The notes below the pieces were generated by a model. The model was not told the origin of the DNA and ran no database searches. It saw only the letters and a program-made list of their open reading frames with translations. The translations under genes were made by a program, and so were the position numbers. Below, one piece after another: positions 50,502 to 59,711 of a stretch of 64,000 nt of DNA. Within the stretch, counting starts at the first letter, position 1, and every line of letters starts with the position of its first letter. The stretch lies in the NCBI RefSeq assembly GCF_016916835.1, contig NZ_JAFFIX010000020.1, positions 62,001 through 126,000 of the forward strand. The letters are read 5' to 3'. The DNA is from Actinacidiphila bryophytorum (GTDB lineage: Bacteria > Actinomycetota > Actinomycetes > Streptomycetales > Streptomycetaceae).

Positions 50502-50706
50502 CGGCGGCGCCCCGGGGTCGCACGCCCCCGGGGCGCACGTGCCGAACGGGTGAAGGGCCGCAGGTCGGCGCGGCCGGTCGGCGGCCGGGCGGGCGGGACG
50601 GCGGATGCTGGGGCGGACAGACGTCCGCGGCCCGCCGCGGACCCTCCCGCGCCCGGCGCCCCGCTCCGCGCCGGTGCCATGACCTGCCCGGAGGCCGACC
50701 CTGCTG

Positions 50707-51561
50707 GTGCTCTGCGTGTTCTTCGCGCTCCTGGGGGCGGCGAGCAACGCGACCGGGACGGTGCTGCAGCGCAAGGCCGCGCTCGCCGTGCCCGCCAAGG
50801 ACGCGCTGCGCCCGCAGCTGCTGCGGGACCTGGCCAGGCAGCCGGTGTGGCTGCTGGGCATCTGCGGTGTCGTCGGCGCAGCACTCTTCCAGGCGCTGGC
50901 CCTGGTGACCGGGCCGCTGGCGCTGGCGCAGCCGGTCTTCATCCTCGAACTGCCCTTCGCGCTGCTGATCGCCCTGCCCGTGCTGCAGCGCACCCTGCCC
51001 AGGTCCGGCTGGACCGCGGTCGGCTGCATGGTCGCGGGGCTGGTGCTCGCCCTGGCCAGTGCCGCACCCGACGGCGGTGAGCCGCAGGCGCCGATGGCCC
51101 GGTGGATCCCCGCGGTGGTGCTGTGCGTGGCCGCGACCGCCTTCGCCGTCGGCGCCGCACGGCACCGGCCGTCTGGGGCGGCCCGTGCCGCGCTGCTGGG
51201 CTCCGGGGCCGCGGTGGCCAACGCGCTGACCGCCGCGCTGATGAAGTCGGCCGCCAACACCTTCTCCGACGACGGCTTCGGCGCCTTCCTGGCGGCCTGG
51301 CAGACGTACGGCTTCGCGGTGTGCGGGGTGACCGCGGTCTTCCTGCTGGAGAACGCGCTGCAGGCCGGGTCGATCGCGGCCTCGCAGCCGGCGCTGACCC
51401 TCGGCGACGCCACCGTCAGTCTGCTGCTGGGCGTCCTGGTCTACGCCGAGCACATCCGCACCGGCTGGTGGATCCTGCCGGAGCTGGCCGGTGTCGCACT
51501 GATCACCCTGGGCACCTTCCGGCTGTCCCGGGTGCCGCTGACCGGGGAGCTCGGCAGTTGA
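50707..51561 (+). CDS. DMT-family transporter (NIPA/EamA-like)
   Basis: 284 residues from GTG 50707 with GGAGG 14 nt upstream; the start is a little uncertain. About nine to ten hydrophobic helices (LCVFFALLGAASNATGTVLQRKAAL first). The LQRKAAL motif and ending helix WWILPELAGVALITLGTFRLSR match the actinobacterial NIPA/EamA-like DMT proteins. Substrate unknown. Confidence 0.8.
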   Translation: MLCVFFALLGAASNATGTVLQRKAALAVPAKDALRPQLLRDLARQPVWLLGICGVVGAALFQALALVTGPLALAQPVFILELPFALLIALPVLQRTLPRSGWTAVGCMVAGLVLALASAAPDGGEPQAPMARWIPAVVLCVAATAFAVGAARHRPSGAARAALLGSGAAVANALTAALMKSAANTFSDDGFGAFLAAWQTYGFAVCGVTAVFLLENALQAGSIAASQPALTLGDATVSLLLGVLVYAEHIRTGWWILPELAGVALITLGTFRLSRVPLTGELGS

Positions 51562-51606
51562 GCCGGGGCGGCCGGCGCCCCCAGGGGAGTGGGGACGCCG
51601 ACCGCG

Positions 51607-54600
51607 TCAGCCGCGCCGCACGGCCAGGCGCAGGGTGAGGATCTGGAAGGGCCGCAGCACCAGCCGTACCCCGGAGCCGGCCACCTCGTGGCTGGCGTCG
51701 TCCGGCAGCGGGCGCTCCAGCAGGTCCGTCGCCACCGCACCGCCCAGCGAGAAGCCGGGGGTCAGCGTGGCCCGCACCCGGCGGCCGTACGCCTCGTAGA
51801 GCCGTACGACCACGTCGCCCGAGCCGTCGTCGGCCAGCTTGACCGCCGAGACCACCACCCCGTCCTGGTCGAGAGCGACCAGCGGCTCGACCACCGCGCT
51901 GCCCGGCACCGTGCGCTCCGGCAGGTTCATATGGTGGCCCTCGCGCACCGCGTCGGCCGGCTCGACGCCCACCACCAGGGCGTACCGCAGCCGGTGGGTG
52001 CCCTGGTCGGCCTGCGGGTCGGGGAAGCGGGCCGAGCGCAGCAGCGACAGCCGTACCGTGGTCGTCGTGCCGCCGTCGGGGCGTACGTCCCGGGTGACGT
52101 CGTGGCCGTACGTCGAGTCGTTGACCAGGGCGGCGCCCCAGCCCGGTTCGCCGACGTGCAGGAAGCGGTGCGCGCACACCTCGAACTTGGCCGCGTCCCA
52201 GCTGGTGTTGGTGTGGGTGGGCCGCTCCACCTGGCCGAAGGGGATCTCCGCGGTGGAGTGCGCGGCCCGCACGTCCAGCGGGAAGGCCGCCTTGAGCAGC
52301 TTCTCCCGCTCGTGCCAGTCGACCAGCGTCTCGATGTCGAGCCGCCGGGCGCCCTGTTCCAGGGTCAGGGTCTGCACGATCCGCGACGCGCCGACCGTGT
52401 GCACCACCCGCACCCCGCCGTCCACGACGCCTACCTCGTCGGCCTGGTCGAGGTCGCGCACGGTGTTGCGGTAGAAGGCGTCGATGTCCCAGGCGTCCCA
52501 CTGGTTGGGGAAGTCCTGGTGCAGCTGCAGCAGGTTGCCCACCGAGCCCGGCGCGAGCGCCTCGCGGCCCGCGGTGATGTCGTACGCCGAGGTGACCAGG
52601 CCGCGGCCGTCGACCACCACCCGCACCAGCCCGTTGTCCAGGACGAAGCCGTCGCCGTCGGCCACCGGGGGAGTACGCCCCGGCGCCCGGGTCCTGGGCG
52701 CCGCGCCCAGCGCGGGCACACCGCCGCGCGCGTGCGGGGCGGCGTTGAAGACCACCTCTCCCTGCTGCCCCGGCGGGCCCGCCAGCGCCCGCTGCGCTGC
52801 TCCGACCAGCTCCTCCAGCTCAGCCGCCACCTCCCGGTAGGTCTGCTCGGCCTCGCGGTGCACCCAGGCGATCGACGTGCCCGGCAGGATGTCGTGGAAC
52901 TGGTGCAGCAGCACCGTCTTCCACAGCCGGTCCAGCGCCTGGTACGGATACGCCGCCCGGGTCCGCACCGCCGCCGTCGCCGACCACAGCTCCGCCTCCC
53001 GCAGCAGGTGCTCACTGCGCCTGTTGCCCTGCTTGGTCGCCAACTGGCTTGTCAGGGTGCCGCGGTGGAACTCCAGATACAGCTCGCCCACCCACACCGG
53101 GGCGTGCGTGTACTCGGCGAAGGCCTTTGCGAAGAAGTCAGCGGGCGCCTCCACCGCGACCCGCGGCGAGCCCTCCAGGTCCGCGAGCCGGTCGGCGCGC
53201 GCCATCATCTCCCGGGTGGGTCCGCCGCCGCCGTCGCCGTAGCCGAACGGGACCAGCGACCGGTCGCTGCCCGCCTTGTCCTGGAAGTTCCGTTCGCTGT
53301 GCGCCACTTCGGCACCCGACAGGTCGCTGTTGTAGGTGTCGACCGGCGGGAAGTGGCTGAAGATCCGGGTGCCGTCGATGCCCTCCCACCAGAAGGTGTG
53401 GTGCGGGAACTTGTTGGTGGTGTTCCAGGAGATCTTCTGGGTGAGGAACCAGCGCACCCCGGCCAGCTTCATCAGCTGCGGCAGTGCCGCGTTGTAGCCG
53501 AAGGTGTCGGGCAGCCACATCTCCTCGGTCTCGACGCCGAACTCCTCCAGGTAGAAGCGCTTGCCGTGGACGAACTGCCGCACCAGCGACTCGCCGCCGG
53601 TGATGTTGGTGTCCGGCTCCACCCACAGGCTGCCCGCGGGCAGGAACTGCCCGGTCCCGGCCTTCTCCTGGGCGCGTGCGTACACCTCGGGACGGTGCTC
53701 CTTGAGCCAGGCCAGCTGCTGCGCCTGCGACATCACGAAGCGGAAACCGGGGTGGTCGTCCATCAGCTGCGTGACGTTGGAGACGGTGCGGGCGACCTTG
53801 CGCACGGTCTCGCGCAGCGGCCACAGCCAGGCCGAGTCGATGTGGCTGTGGCCGATCGCCGAGATGCGGTGCGCCCCGGGGGTCGCGGGTGCGGCGAGCG
53901 CCGGGGCCAGCACCTCGCGCGCCGCGGCCGCGGTGCCGCCGATGTCCTGCAGGTCGACCGCGTCCAGCGCCCGCTCGACGGTCCGCAGCACCTGCCAGCG
54001 CCTGGTGGACTGCGCCGGCAGCTCGTGCATCAACTGGCCGAGCACGTCCAGGTCCTGGACCAGCTCGAAGACACCGGCGTCGAAGACGGCCAGGTCCATC
54101 CGGCGCAGCCGGTAGAGCGGGTCGCGGTCCCCCTCGGCTCCGGCCTCGGCCAGCCAGGCCGCCCGGTCGCCGAGCGCGGTGGGGTAGAAGGTCAGCTGCT
54201 CGGGACCCGAGTGCATCACCACCGGGTTCGCCGCGGCCTCGATGTGGTACGTCACCTGCTCGCCGCCGGCCGCCGACGCGGTGACCGGCACATGCGTGTT
54301 GCGCGGGTTGAGTGCCTTCACCGCGGTGCCGTCCGGCCGGTAGACCAGGCCCTCCGCGGAGAAGCCCGGGTCCGTGGTGCCGAAGCCCAGGTCGAGCACG
54401 GCCTCCACGGGCAGGCCCGCCCACTCCTGCGGTATCCGGCCGCTGACCTTGAACCAGCTGGTCGACCAGGCCGGCCCCCAGCGGTCGCCGACCCGGGCCG
54501 GGCCGTGGTCGGCGGCGAGACCGGCGGCGACCGGCACCGGTTCGCCGGGGACGTGCCAGACCTCGACGGTGAGCGGCACGCAGCGCGCGTGCACCGCGGG

Positions 54601-54663
54601 TCGCAGCCGCTGGCTGAGCATGCGGGCCAGCCGCTGCTCGATGATGGCGGGGTCGGTGTGCAT
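51607..54663 (-). CDS. GH38 alpha-mannosidase
   Basis: 1018 residues, usual for class II alpha-mannosidases. The Zn-site motif AIGHSHIDSAWLWP (His272, Asp276), nucleophile Asp386 in MWLPDTFGYNAALPQ, and the Zn His in LLHQFHDILPG. Helical N-extension, central catalytic domain, long beta C-terminal domains (VVDGRGLVTSAYD and on). No signal peptide: intracellular. It follows the importer genes 48 bp downstream, so it hydrolyses mannosides brought in by that ABC system, likely alpha-mannan or N-glycan fragments from fungi or plants. Confidence 0.93.
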   Translation of the reverse strand: MHTDPAIIEQRLARMLSQRLRPAVHARCVPLTVEVWHVPGEPVPVAAGLAADHGPARVGDRWGPAWSTSWFKVSGRIPQEWAGLPVEAVLDLGFGTTDPGFSAEGLVYRPDGTAVKALNPRNTHVPVTASAAGGEQVTYHIEAAANPVVMHSGPEQLTFYPTALGDRAAWLAEAGAEGDRDPLYRLRRMDLAVFDAGVFELVQDLDVLGQLMHELPAQSTRRWQVLRTVERALDAVDLQDIGGTAAAAREVLAPALAAPATPGAHRISAIGHSHIDSAWLWPLRETVRKVARTVSNVTQLMDDHPGFRFVMSQAQQLAWLKEHRPEVYARAQEKAGTGQFLPAGSLWVEPDTNITGGESLVRQFVHGKRFYLEEFGVETEEMWLPDTFGYNAALPQLMKLAGVRWFLTQKISWNTTNKFPHHTFWWEGIDGTRIFSHFPPVDTYNSDLSGAEVAHSERNFQDKAGSDRSLVPFGYGDGGGGPTREMMARADRLADLEGSPRVAVEAPADFFAKAFAEYTHAPVWVGELYLEFHRGTLTSQLATKQGNRRSEHLLREAELWSATAAVRTRAAYPYQALDRLWKTVLLHQFHDILPGTSIAWVHREAEQTYREVAAELEELVGAAQRALAGPPGQQGEVVFNAAPHARGGVPALGAAPRTRAPGRTPPVADGDGFVLDNGLVRVVVDGRGLVTSAYDITAGREALAPGSVGNLLQLHQDFPNQWDAWDIDAFYRNTVRDLDQADEVGVVDGGVRVVHTVGASRIVQTLTLEQGARRLDIETLVDWHEREKLLKAAFPLDVRAAHSTAEIPFGQVERPTHTNTSWDAAKFEVCAHRFLHVGEPGWGAALVNDSTYGHDVTRDVRPDGGTTTTVRLSLLRSARFPDPQADQGTHRLRYALVVGVEPADAVREGHHMNLPERTVPGSAVVEPLVALDQDGVVVSAVKLADDGSGDVVVRLYEAYGRRVRATLTPGFSLGGAVATDLLERPLPDDASHEVAGSGVRLVLRPFQILTLRLAVRRG

Positions 54664-54711
54664 GGCGAAGCCTTCCCGTGTGTCGGGAGTGTCGGTGGTC
54701 GTGACGGGAGG

Positions 54712-55608
54712 TCAGCCCTTGAGCGCGCCGCCCAGGGCGAAGCCGCCGCCGAGCCGGCGGGCGAGGACGAGGTAGAGCATCACCACGGGGATCGAGTAGA
54801 TGATCGAGAAGGCCGACAACTGCCCGTACTGCGTCTGGTCGTGCGCGCTCAGGAAGGTGAACACGCTGACCGAGGCGGGCAGTTTCTCCGGCGAGAGCAG
54901 CAGGATGAAGGGCACGAAGAAGTTGCCCCACATGCCGATGAAGGTGAAGATCGTCACCACGATCACACCGGGCCACATCAGCGGCAGCACGATCCGCCAC
55001 AGCACCTGCATCGCGTTGGCGCCGTCGATCCTGGCCGCCTCCTCCAGCACCAGCGGCACACCGTCCATGAAGTTCTTCATCAGCCAGATCCCGAACGGCA
55101 GTGCCGCCGCGGCCAGGAACAGCGTCGTGCCCGCCATCGAGTCGATCAGGTTGACCTGCACGAACATGCTGTACACCGGGATCATGACCGCGGTGATCGG
55201 CAGCCCGGTGCTGAAGAGGACGGTGTAGAGAAAGGGCCTGCGCAGCCGCGACCTGAACCGGGACAGCGGATACGCGGCGAGCACCGAGCACACCACGCAC
55301 AGCAGGGTGCCGCCGCCGCACATCAGCAGGCCGTTGAGCATCGGCCGGTAGGTGGTGTCGGTGTTGAGGATCTGCCGGAAGTTCGCCCCGGTCGGCGAGG
55401 GCACGGTCAGCTTGAAGCTGCCGTGCGCGTTGACCGAGGCGAGCAGCATCCACACCAGCGGCACCAGATACAGCGCGGAGAACAGCAGCAGCGACCCGTT
55501 GACGACGACGCGCCCGGTCGCCACCCGCCGCCCGCTCCTTCCGCGGACCGCCTGCCGGTCGGCCGCGGGGCGGACCCGTACCGTCCGTGGACTGCTCGTG
55601 ACGGCCAT
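54712..55608 (-). CDS. ABC sugar permease (MalG type)
   Basis: 298 residues, ATG 55608 sharing one base with the previous stop (TGATG). Six membrane helices; EAA loop EEAARIDGANAMQVLWRIVLPLMWPG. Part of the mannoside importer with the gene before it and the binding protein. Confidence 0.9.
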   Translation of the reverse strand: MAVTSSPRTVRVRPAADRQAVRGRSGRRVATGRVVVNGSLLLFSALYLVPLVWMLLASVNAHGSFKLTVPSPTGANFRQILNTDTTYRPMLNGLLMCGGGTLLCVVCSVLAAYPLSRFRSRLRRPFLYTVLFSTGLPITAVMIPVYSMFVQVNLIDSMAGTTLFLAAAALPFGIWLMKNFMDGVPLVLEEAARIDGANAMQVLWRIVLPLMWPGVIVVTIFTFIGMWGNFFVPFILLLSPEKLPASVSVFTFLSAHDQTQYGQLSAFSIIYSIPVVMLYLVLARRLGGGFALGGALKG

Positions 55609-56510
55609 CAGTCCTCCTCCATCTTGAGCATGCGGATGTAGACGGCGGAGAACAGCGCGCCCACCACCAGCAGCACCAGCGCGACGGCCGTTCCGTAGCC
55701 GATCAGGCTGCTGGTGAAGGCCTGCTGGTACATGAACACCGGCAGCGTCTCGGTCTTGTTGCCCGGGCCGCCGCGGGTCATGGTGTAGATCAGGCCGAAG
55801 ACCGACAGCGTCTGCAGGGTGATCAGCATCAGGTTGGTCATCACCGAGCGGCGGATCACCGGCAGCGTCACCCGCCACAGCCGCTGCCAGGGACCCGCGC
55901 CGTCCACCTCGGCCGCCTCGACCAGCTCCTGCGGCACGTCGTTCAGCGCCGCCGAGTACACCAGCATCGAGAAGGCGGTGCCGCGCCAGACGTTGGCGAT
56001 GCACACCGCCAGGATCGGCAGCGTGTACAGCCAGTTCTGCTGCGGCAGGTGCAGACCGCGCAGGATCGCGTTGAGCGAGCCCTGCTGGAAGAAGAAGGCG
56101 TACATCAGATAGCCGGCCACCACCTCGGGCAGCACCCACGCGGCGATCACCACGGTGCTGGTGACCGCACGCACCGGGCGGGCGGCCTTCTCCATGAGCA
56201 CCGCGAGCGCCAGCCCCAGGGTGTTCTGCCCGACGACGGCGGAGCCGACCACGAACACCAGGGTCAGCACGACGGCGTTGACGAAGTCCGAGTCGCCGAA
56301 GGCCCGGGTGAAGTTGTCGAAGCCCACGAAGTGCGTGCCGGACGCACCGGTGAGCTGCATGTCGGTGAAGGCGTAGTAGACGCAGTACGCGATCGGCCCC
56401 GCCAGGAACACCGCGAGCAGCACCACCGCGGGCAGCAGCGGCATGCCGCGCAGCAGACCGCCCACCGCCCGGCCGCGGCGCGGCCCGGCGGTGGCGGCGG
56501 AGGTGGTCAC
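55608..56510 (-). CDS. ABC sugar permease (MalF type)
   Basis: 300 residues, GTG 56510 overlapping the binding-protein stop (GTGA). Six membrane helices; EAA loop VEAAEVDGAGPWQRLWRVTLPVIRRS. No ATPase in the operon; a shared ATPase such as MsiK is expected elsewhere. Confidence 0.9.
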   Translation of the reverse strand: MTTSAATAGPRRGRAVGGLLRGMPLLPAVVLLAVFLAGPIAYCVYYAFTDMQLTGASGTHFVGFDNFTRAFGDSDFVNAVVLTLVFVVGSAVVGQNTLGLALAVLMEKAARPVRAVTSTVVIAAWVLPEVVAGYLMYAFFFQQGSLNAILRGLHLPQQNWLYTLPILAVCIANVWRGTAFSMLVYSAALNDVPQELVEAAEVDGAGPWQRLWRVTLPVIRRSVMTNLMLITLQTLSVFGLIYTMTRGGPGNKTETLPVFMYQQAFTSSLIGYGTAVALVLLVVGALFSAVYIRMLKMEED

Positions 56511-57889
56511 CGGGCGCCCTGGACGGTCTTGCCGTCGCCGACCGCGGTCTTCACGTCGCTGTCATAGGTGCCGGCCGCCTTGTCCACCGACGACTGACCC
56601 GTCGTCACCGCCTCCATGGCCTTCTGGATCGCGCTGGAGACCTGGGTGTACGCGGGCAGGCCGGGCCGGTAGAAGGTGTCGGGCACCAGCGCGCTGAAGA
56701 ACTCGTTGGTGGGCAGCGCCTTGAGGTACGTCGGGTCGGTCGCCACGTCGGTGCGCACCGCGATGGTGGCGTTGACGCTGTTCCACCGGGCCGAGTTGGC
56801 CTTCGACTCCAGGAACTGGGTGAACTTCCACGCCAGGTCGGGGTTCTTCGCCTTGGCCGGGATCGACCACGCCCAGCCGCCCGACATGCTGACCTTGCCG
56901 CTGCCCTGGCCGTTCTGCGTCGGCATCGCGGCCATGCCCATCGTGGTCTGCCACTGCGGCCACGGCTTGGGGCCGGTGCGGATCCAGTTGTTGGGCATCC
57001 AGGAGCCGTCGATGTCGATCGCCAGCTTGCCCTGCGGGATCATCTCGGTGCCCACCGCGGCCTGGAAGTTGGCCCCCAGCGCCTGCTGGGCGGACGGGCC
57101 GAGGCCTTCACCGAAGACGGTGTGCACGAAGCCCAGCGCGTCCTTGAAGCCCTTGCTGCCGACCACCCACTTCTGCTGCTTGGTGTCGTACAGCGAGTCG
57201 TTGGCCGCGGGCGTGCCGTACAGCAGCATCTCGAAGCCCTGCATCGAGGACGCCTCGCCGCCGGCCACCCCGGTGTAGACGTTCAGCGGTGTCACCCCGG
57301 GCACCTTGGCCTTGACGGTGCGGGCCGCGGTCAGCACGTCGGCCCAGGTCTTCGGCTGCCAGGGCACCGCTATGCCGGCCTGCGCGAAGAGCTGCTTGTT
57401 GTACCAGATGCCGCGGGTGTCGGTGTTGTCGGGCACACCGTAGGTCTTGCCGTCGGGGGCGTACTTCATCGCGGCCTTCGCGGGAGCCGCGAAACTGCCC
57501 CAGTCCTGCCAGGTGTTCAGATAGCTGTCCAGCGGCTTGAGATAGCCGCCCGCGACGTCGGAGTTGATGGTGGCGGTGTCCTCGTAGACCATGTCGGGCG
57601 CGGTCGCGGGGGAGCGCATCATCAGCTGGATCTTGGTGTAGTAGTCGTTCTCGCTCGCGGTCACCGGGACGAGCTTCACCGTGGTGCCGGGGTTGGCCTT
57701 CTCGAACTGCTCGACCATCGGTCCGAGGAAGCCGGCCTGGACCTTGTTGCTGTTGTTGAGCTGCTGCTGGTAGACGACCTTGATCGTCTTGCCGGAGCTG
57801 CCGGAGCCGGATCCACAACCTGACAACGTTGCCGCACACACGGTCGTGACGGCCGCTACGGCGGTCGCCGCGAGAAGTCTCGTTCGCAC
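56507..57889 (-). CDS. ABC sugar-binding lipoprotein of alpha-mannoside operon
   Basis: 460 residues from GTG 57889, chosen for GGAGG 6 nt upstream. Lipobox region AATLSGCGSGSGSSG, then family 1 solute-binding sequence (KTIKVVYQQQLNNSNKVQAGF). The codons for TLSGC contain tgacaacgttgcc, identical to the operator word of the GH2 fragment, which may be chance. First gene in the operon. Confidence 0.88.
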   Translation of the reverse strand: MRTRLLAATAVAAVTTVCAATLSGCGSGSGSSGKTIKVVYQQQLNNSNKVQAGFLGPMVEQFEKANPGTTVKLVPVTASENDYYTKIQLMMRSPATAPDMVYEDTATINSDVAGGYLKPLDSYLNTWQDWGSFAAPAKAAMKYAPDGKTYGVPDNTDTRGIWYNKQLFAQAGIAVPWQPKTWADVLTAARTVKAKVPGVTPLNVYTGVAGGEASSMQGFEMLLYGTPAANDSLYDTKQQKWVVGSKGFKDALGFVHTVFGEGLGPSAQQALGANFQAAVGTEMIPQGKLAIDIDGSWMPNNWIRTGPKPWPQWQTTMGMAAMPTQNGQGSGKVSMSGGWAWSIPAKAKNPDLAWKFTQFLESKANSARWNSVNATIAVRTDVATDPTYLKALPTNEFFSALVPDTFYRPGLPAYTQVSSAIQKAMEAVTTGQSSVDKAAGTYDSDVKTAVGDGKTVQGAR

Positions 57890-57918
57890 GTATGCCTCCG
57901 GTGAAGAACCCGAGTCGG

Positions 57919-57935
57919 CCCGCAACGGTTGCGGG
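57919..57935. promoter_or_regulatory. Palindrome CCCGCAACGGTTGCGGG
   Basis: A perfect 17-bp palindrome (8-bp arms, one central base) 30-46 bp upstream of the binding-protein start. Candidate operator for a LacI- or ROK-type regulator, or a leader hairpin. Confidence 0.55.
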
Positions 57936-58009
57936 CAGCGCGGGGGTTGCCCGGTGGGGACGACCCCGAATCAGCAGGGCGCCCGTGCCCTGGCATGTCG
58001 GCGAAGCTA

Positions 58010-58046
58010 AATCCAATGGATTGAGTAAGTCAACGCATGTGACATG
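58010..58046. promoter_or_regulatory. Two palindromes in ROK/importer divergent region
   Basis: AATCCAATGGATT (58010-58022, 6-bp arms, one central base) and CATGTGACATG (58036-58046, 5-bp arms) stand side by side in an unusually AT-rich patch of the intergenic region. The first is a likely ROK-repressor site; the second may belong to the same or another regulator. Confidence 0.55.
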
Positions 58047-58109
58047 TAAACTTCGCCGACAGCCGCGCCGCGTGGCACGCCGGGGGGCCGGAAGAGGAGG
58101 CGGGGAAGG

Positions 58110-59342
58110 GTGACACAGGGAACCAACCTTCCGCGGGTCGGGGGGTACAACCAGGCGGTCGTCCTGGACGCGATACGCACCGCGGGACCGGTCAGCCGGG
58201 TCGAACTGGCCCCGCTCACCGGCCTGACCAGCCAGACCGTCTCCAACGTGGTGCGCCGGCTGCTCGACGCGGGACTGGTCACCGAGTCCGGCTACGCCCC
58301 CTCCAGCGGCGGCAAGCGCCGCACCCTGCTCTCACCGCGCGCCGACGGCGCCTACGCGGTCGGCGTCCAACTCGACCCGGACGCCGCGGTGATCGTCGTC
58401 GTCGACCTCGCGGGCGAGGTACTCGCCGACCGCCGGGTCAAACTCCCCGACGGTGCGGAACCCGCCGACCTCGTCACCAGGATCGCCGCCGCGGCCCAGC
58501 GGCTCACCGCCAGGACCCGCATCGACCCGGCCCGGCTGCTCGGCACCGGCATCGCCGCCCCCGGCCCCATCGACGGCCCCGCAGGCGCCGTCGTCTCACC
58601 GCCCAACTTCGCCGGCTGGGGCCGGGTCCCGCTGCGGGAGATGTTCGAGACCGCCACCGGCATGCCCGTCGCCATGGACAACGACGCCACCGCCGCGGCC
58701 ATCGGCGAACGCTGGATCGGCGGCAAGGAGCGGGCCGGCAGCTTCCTGTTCATCTACCTCGGCACCGGCGTCGGCGCGGGCATCGTCCTGAACAACACGG
58801 TGCTGCACGGCGACTCGGGCAACGCCGGCGAGTTCGGCCACATCGCCGTCGACGCCGACGGGATCACCTGCGACTGCGGCAGCACCAACTGCGTCGGACC
58901 CTACGTCAGCCCCGCCGGCGTCATCGGCGAACTCTTCGAACTGCACGGGCGGGCTGCCGCCGAGCGCATCGGGCTCACCGGCGCCGCGGACTGCGTCCAC
59001 CGCGACTGGAAGACCCTGCGGCAGGCGGTACGCCGCGGCGACCCCGCCGCCGTCGACGTCGTCCGCCGCGCCGGCCGCCGCTTCGGCCAGGCCGCACGCG
59101 GCGCCGTCGCCCTCCTCGACGTCGACCGCGTCGTCCTCGGCGGCGAGGCCTTCCGCGGCATCGAGCCGGTCATCTGCGAGGAGATCGACGCGGCGGTCAA
59201 CGCGATGTCGGTGGCCCGGGCCATTCGACGGATCTCCGTCGAGCAGAGTGTCATCGGCGAGGCCGTGGGGGCGGTGGGCGCCGCGTCCCTCATCCTGCAC
59301 GGCAACTATGCGCCGGGGTGGCGCATGCTGACCCAGCCGTAG
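58110..59342 (+). CDS. ROK-family transcriptional repressor
   Basis: 410 residues from GTG 58110. Winged HTH (VSRVELAPLTGLTSQTVSNVVRRLLDAGL) then the ROK sugar-kinase-like fold (VGVQLDPDAAVIVVVDLAG; GIAAPGPIDG; NDATAAAIGERWIGG; IYLGTGVGAGIVLNN). The zinc motif is CDCGSTNC. Divergent from the mannoside importer operon and probably its repressor, released by a mannose-related sugar. Confidence 0.9.
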   Translation: MTQGTNLPRVGGYNQAVVLDAIRTAGPVSRVELAPLTGLTSQTVSNVVRRLLDAGLVTESGYAPSSGGKRRTLLSPRADGAYAVGVQLDPDAAVIVVVDLAGEVLADRRVKLPDGAEPADLVTRIAAAAQRLTARTRIDPARLLGTGIAAPGPIDGPAGAVVSPPNFAGWGRVPLREMFETATGMPVAMDNDATAAAIGERWIGGKERAGSFLFIYLGTGVGAGIVLNNTVLHGDSGNAGEFGHIAVDADGITCDCGSTNCVGPYVSPAGVIGELFELHGRAAAERIGLTGAADCVHRDWKTLRQAVRRGDPAAVDVVRRAGRRFGQAARGAVALLDVDRVVLGGEAFRGIEPVICEEIDAAVNAMSVARAIRRISVEQSVIGEAVGAVGAASLILHGNYAPGWRMLTQP

Positions 59343-59711
59343 GCTGGGGGTGGGGGGTAGGTGGGTGCCACTTGCGGTGGCGTCGCGTCTCTCCCGCCGT
59401 CGTGGCTGGTCGCGCAGTTCCCCGCGCCCCTCAGGCCCTGCCCCTTGCGGTGGGCGGTCGGCTTTCCCCCGGGTGGTGCGTTGCGCGCGCAGTTCCCCGC
59501 GCCCCTCGGTGGGTGCCACTTGCTGTGGCGGTGCTTCCTTCCCGCTCCTCGGGCTGGGCGCGCAGTTTCCCGCGCCCCTGAAAACGCTCGCCCTCCTCCG
59601 AGAGGGCAACCCGCAGGGGCGCGGGGAACTGCGCGACCAGCCACGACGGCGGGAAGAAGGCGACGTCGCAGCAAGGGGCACCCACTCCCGGGGCGCCCGG
59701 GAGGGCGGGGG
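59343..59711. repeat. Intergenic inverted-repeat cluster (CGCGCAGTTCCCC family)
   Basis: Arms 59392-59431 and 59615-59654 form a perfect 40-bp inverted repeat that contains the phrase ctggtcgcgcagttccccg. Inside lie two more forward copies (about 59488-59513 and 59553-59580). Words tgccccttgcggtgggcgg and gccacttgcggtggc recur as in the other clusters. It lies between convergent ROK and gnd genes. Confidence 0.88.

Noticed and set aside
51589..55641. Very long plus-strand open frame across the mannosidase and permease genes
   Set aside because: It is antisense to GH38 and an ABC permease with clear motifs; its own translation is Arg/Gly/His-rich without any domain.
57821..57834. TGACAACGTTGCCG as a true operator for the mannoside operon
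   Set aside because: It lies in the coding sequence at the lipobox and is explained by codons for Thr-Leu-Ser-Gly-Cys. Kept only as a possible link in a finding, not annotated as a site.
59392..59654. Inverted repeats as ends of an IS element
   Set aside because: There is no open frame for a transposase in the 183 bp between the arms and no target-site duplication was seen. The same phrase recurs at three other intergenic places in both orientations, so it is an intergenic repeat family.
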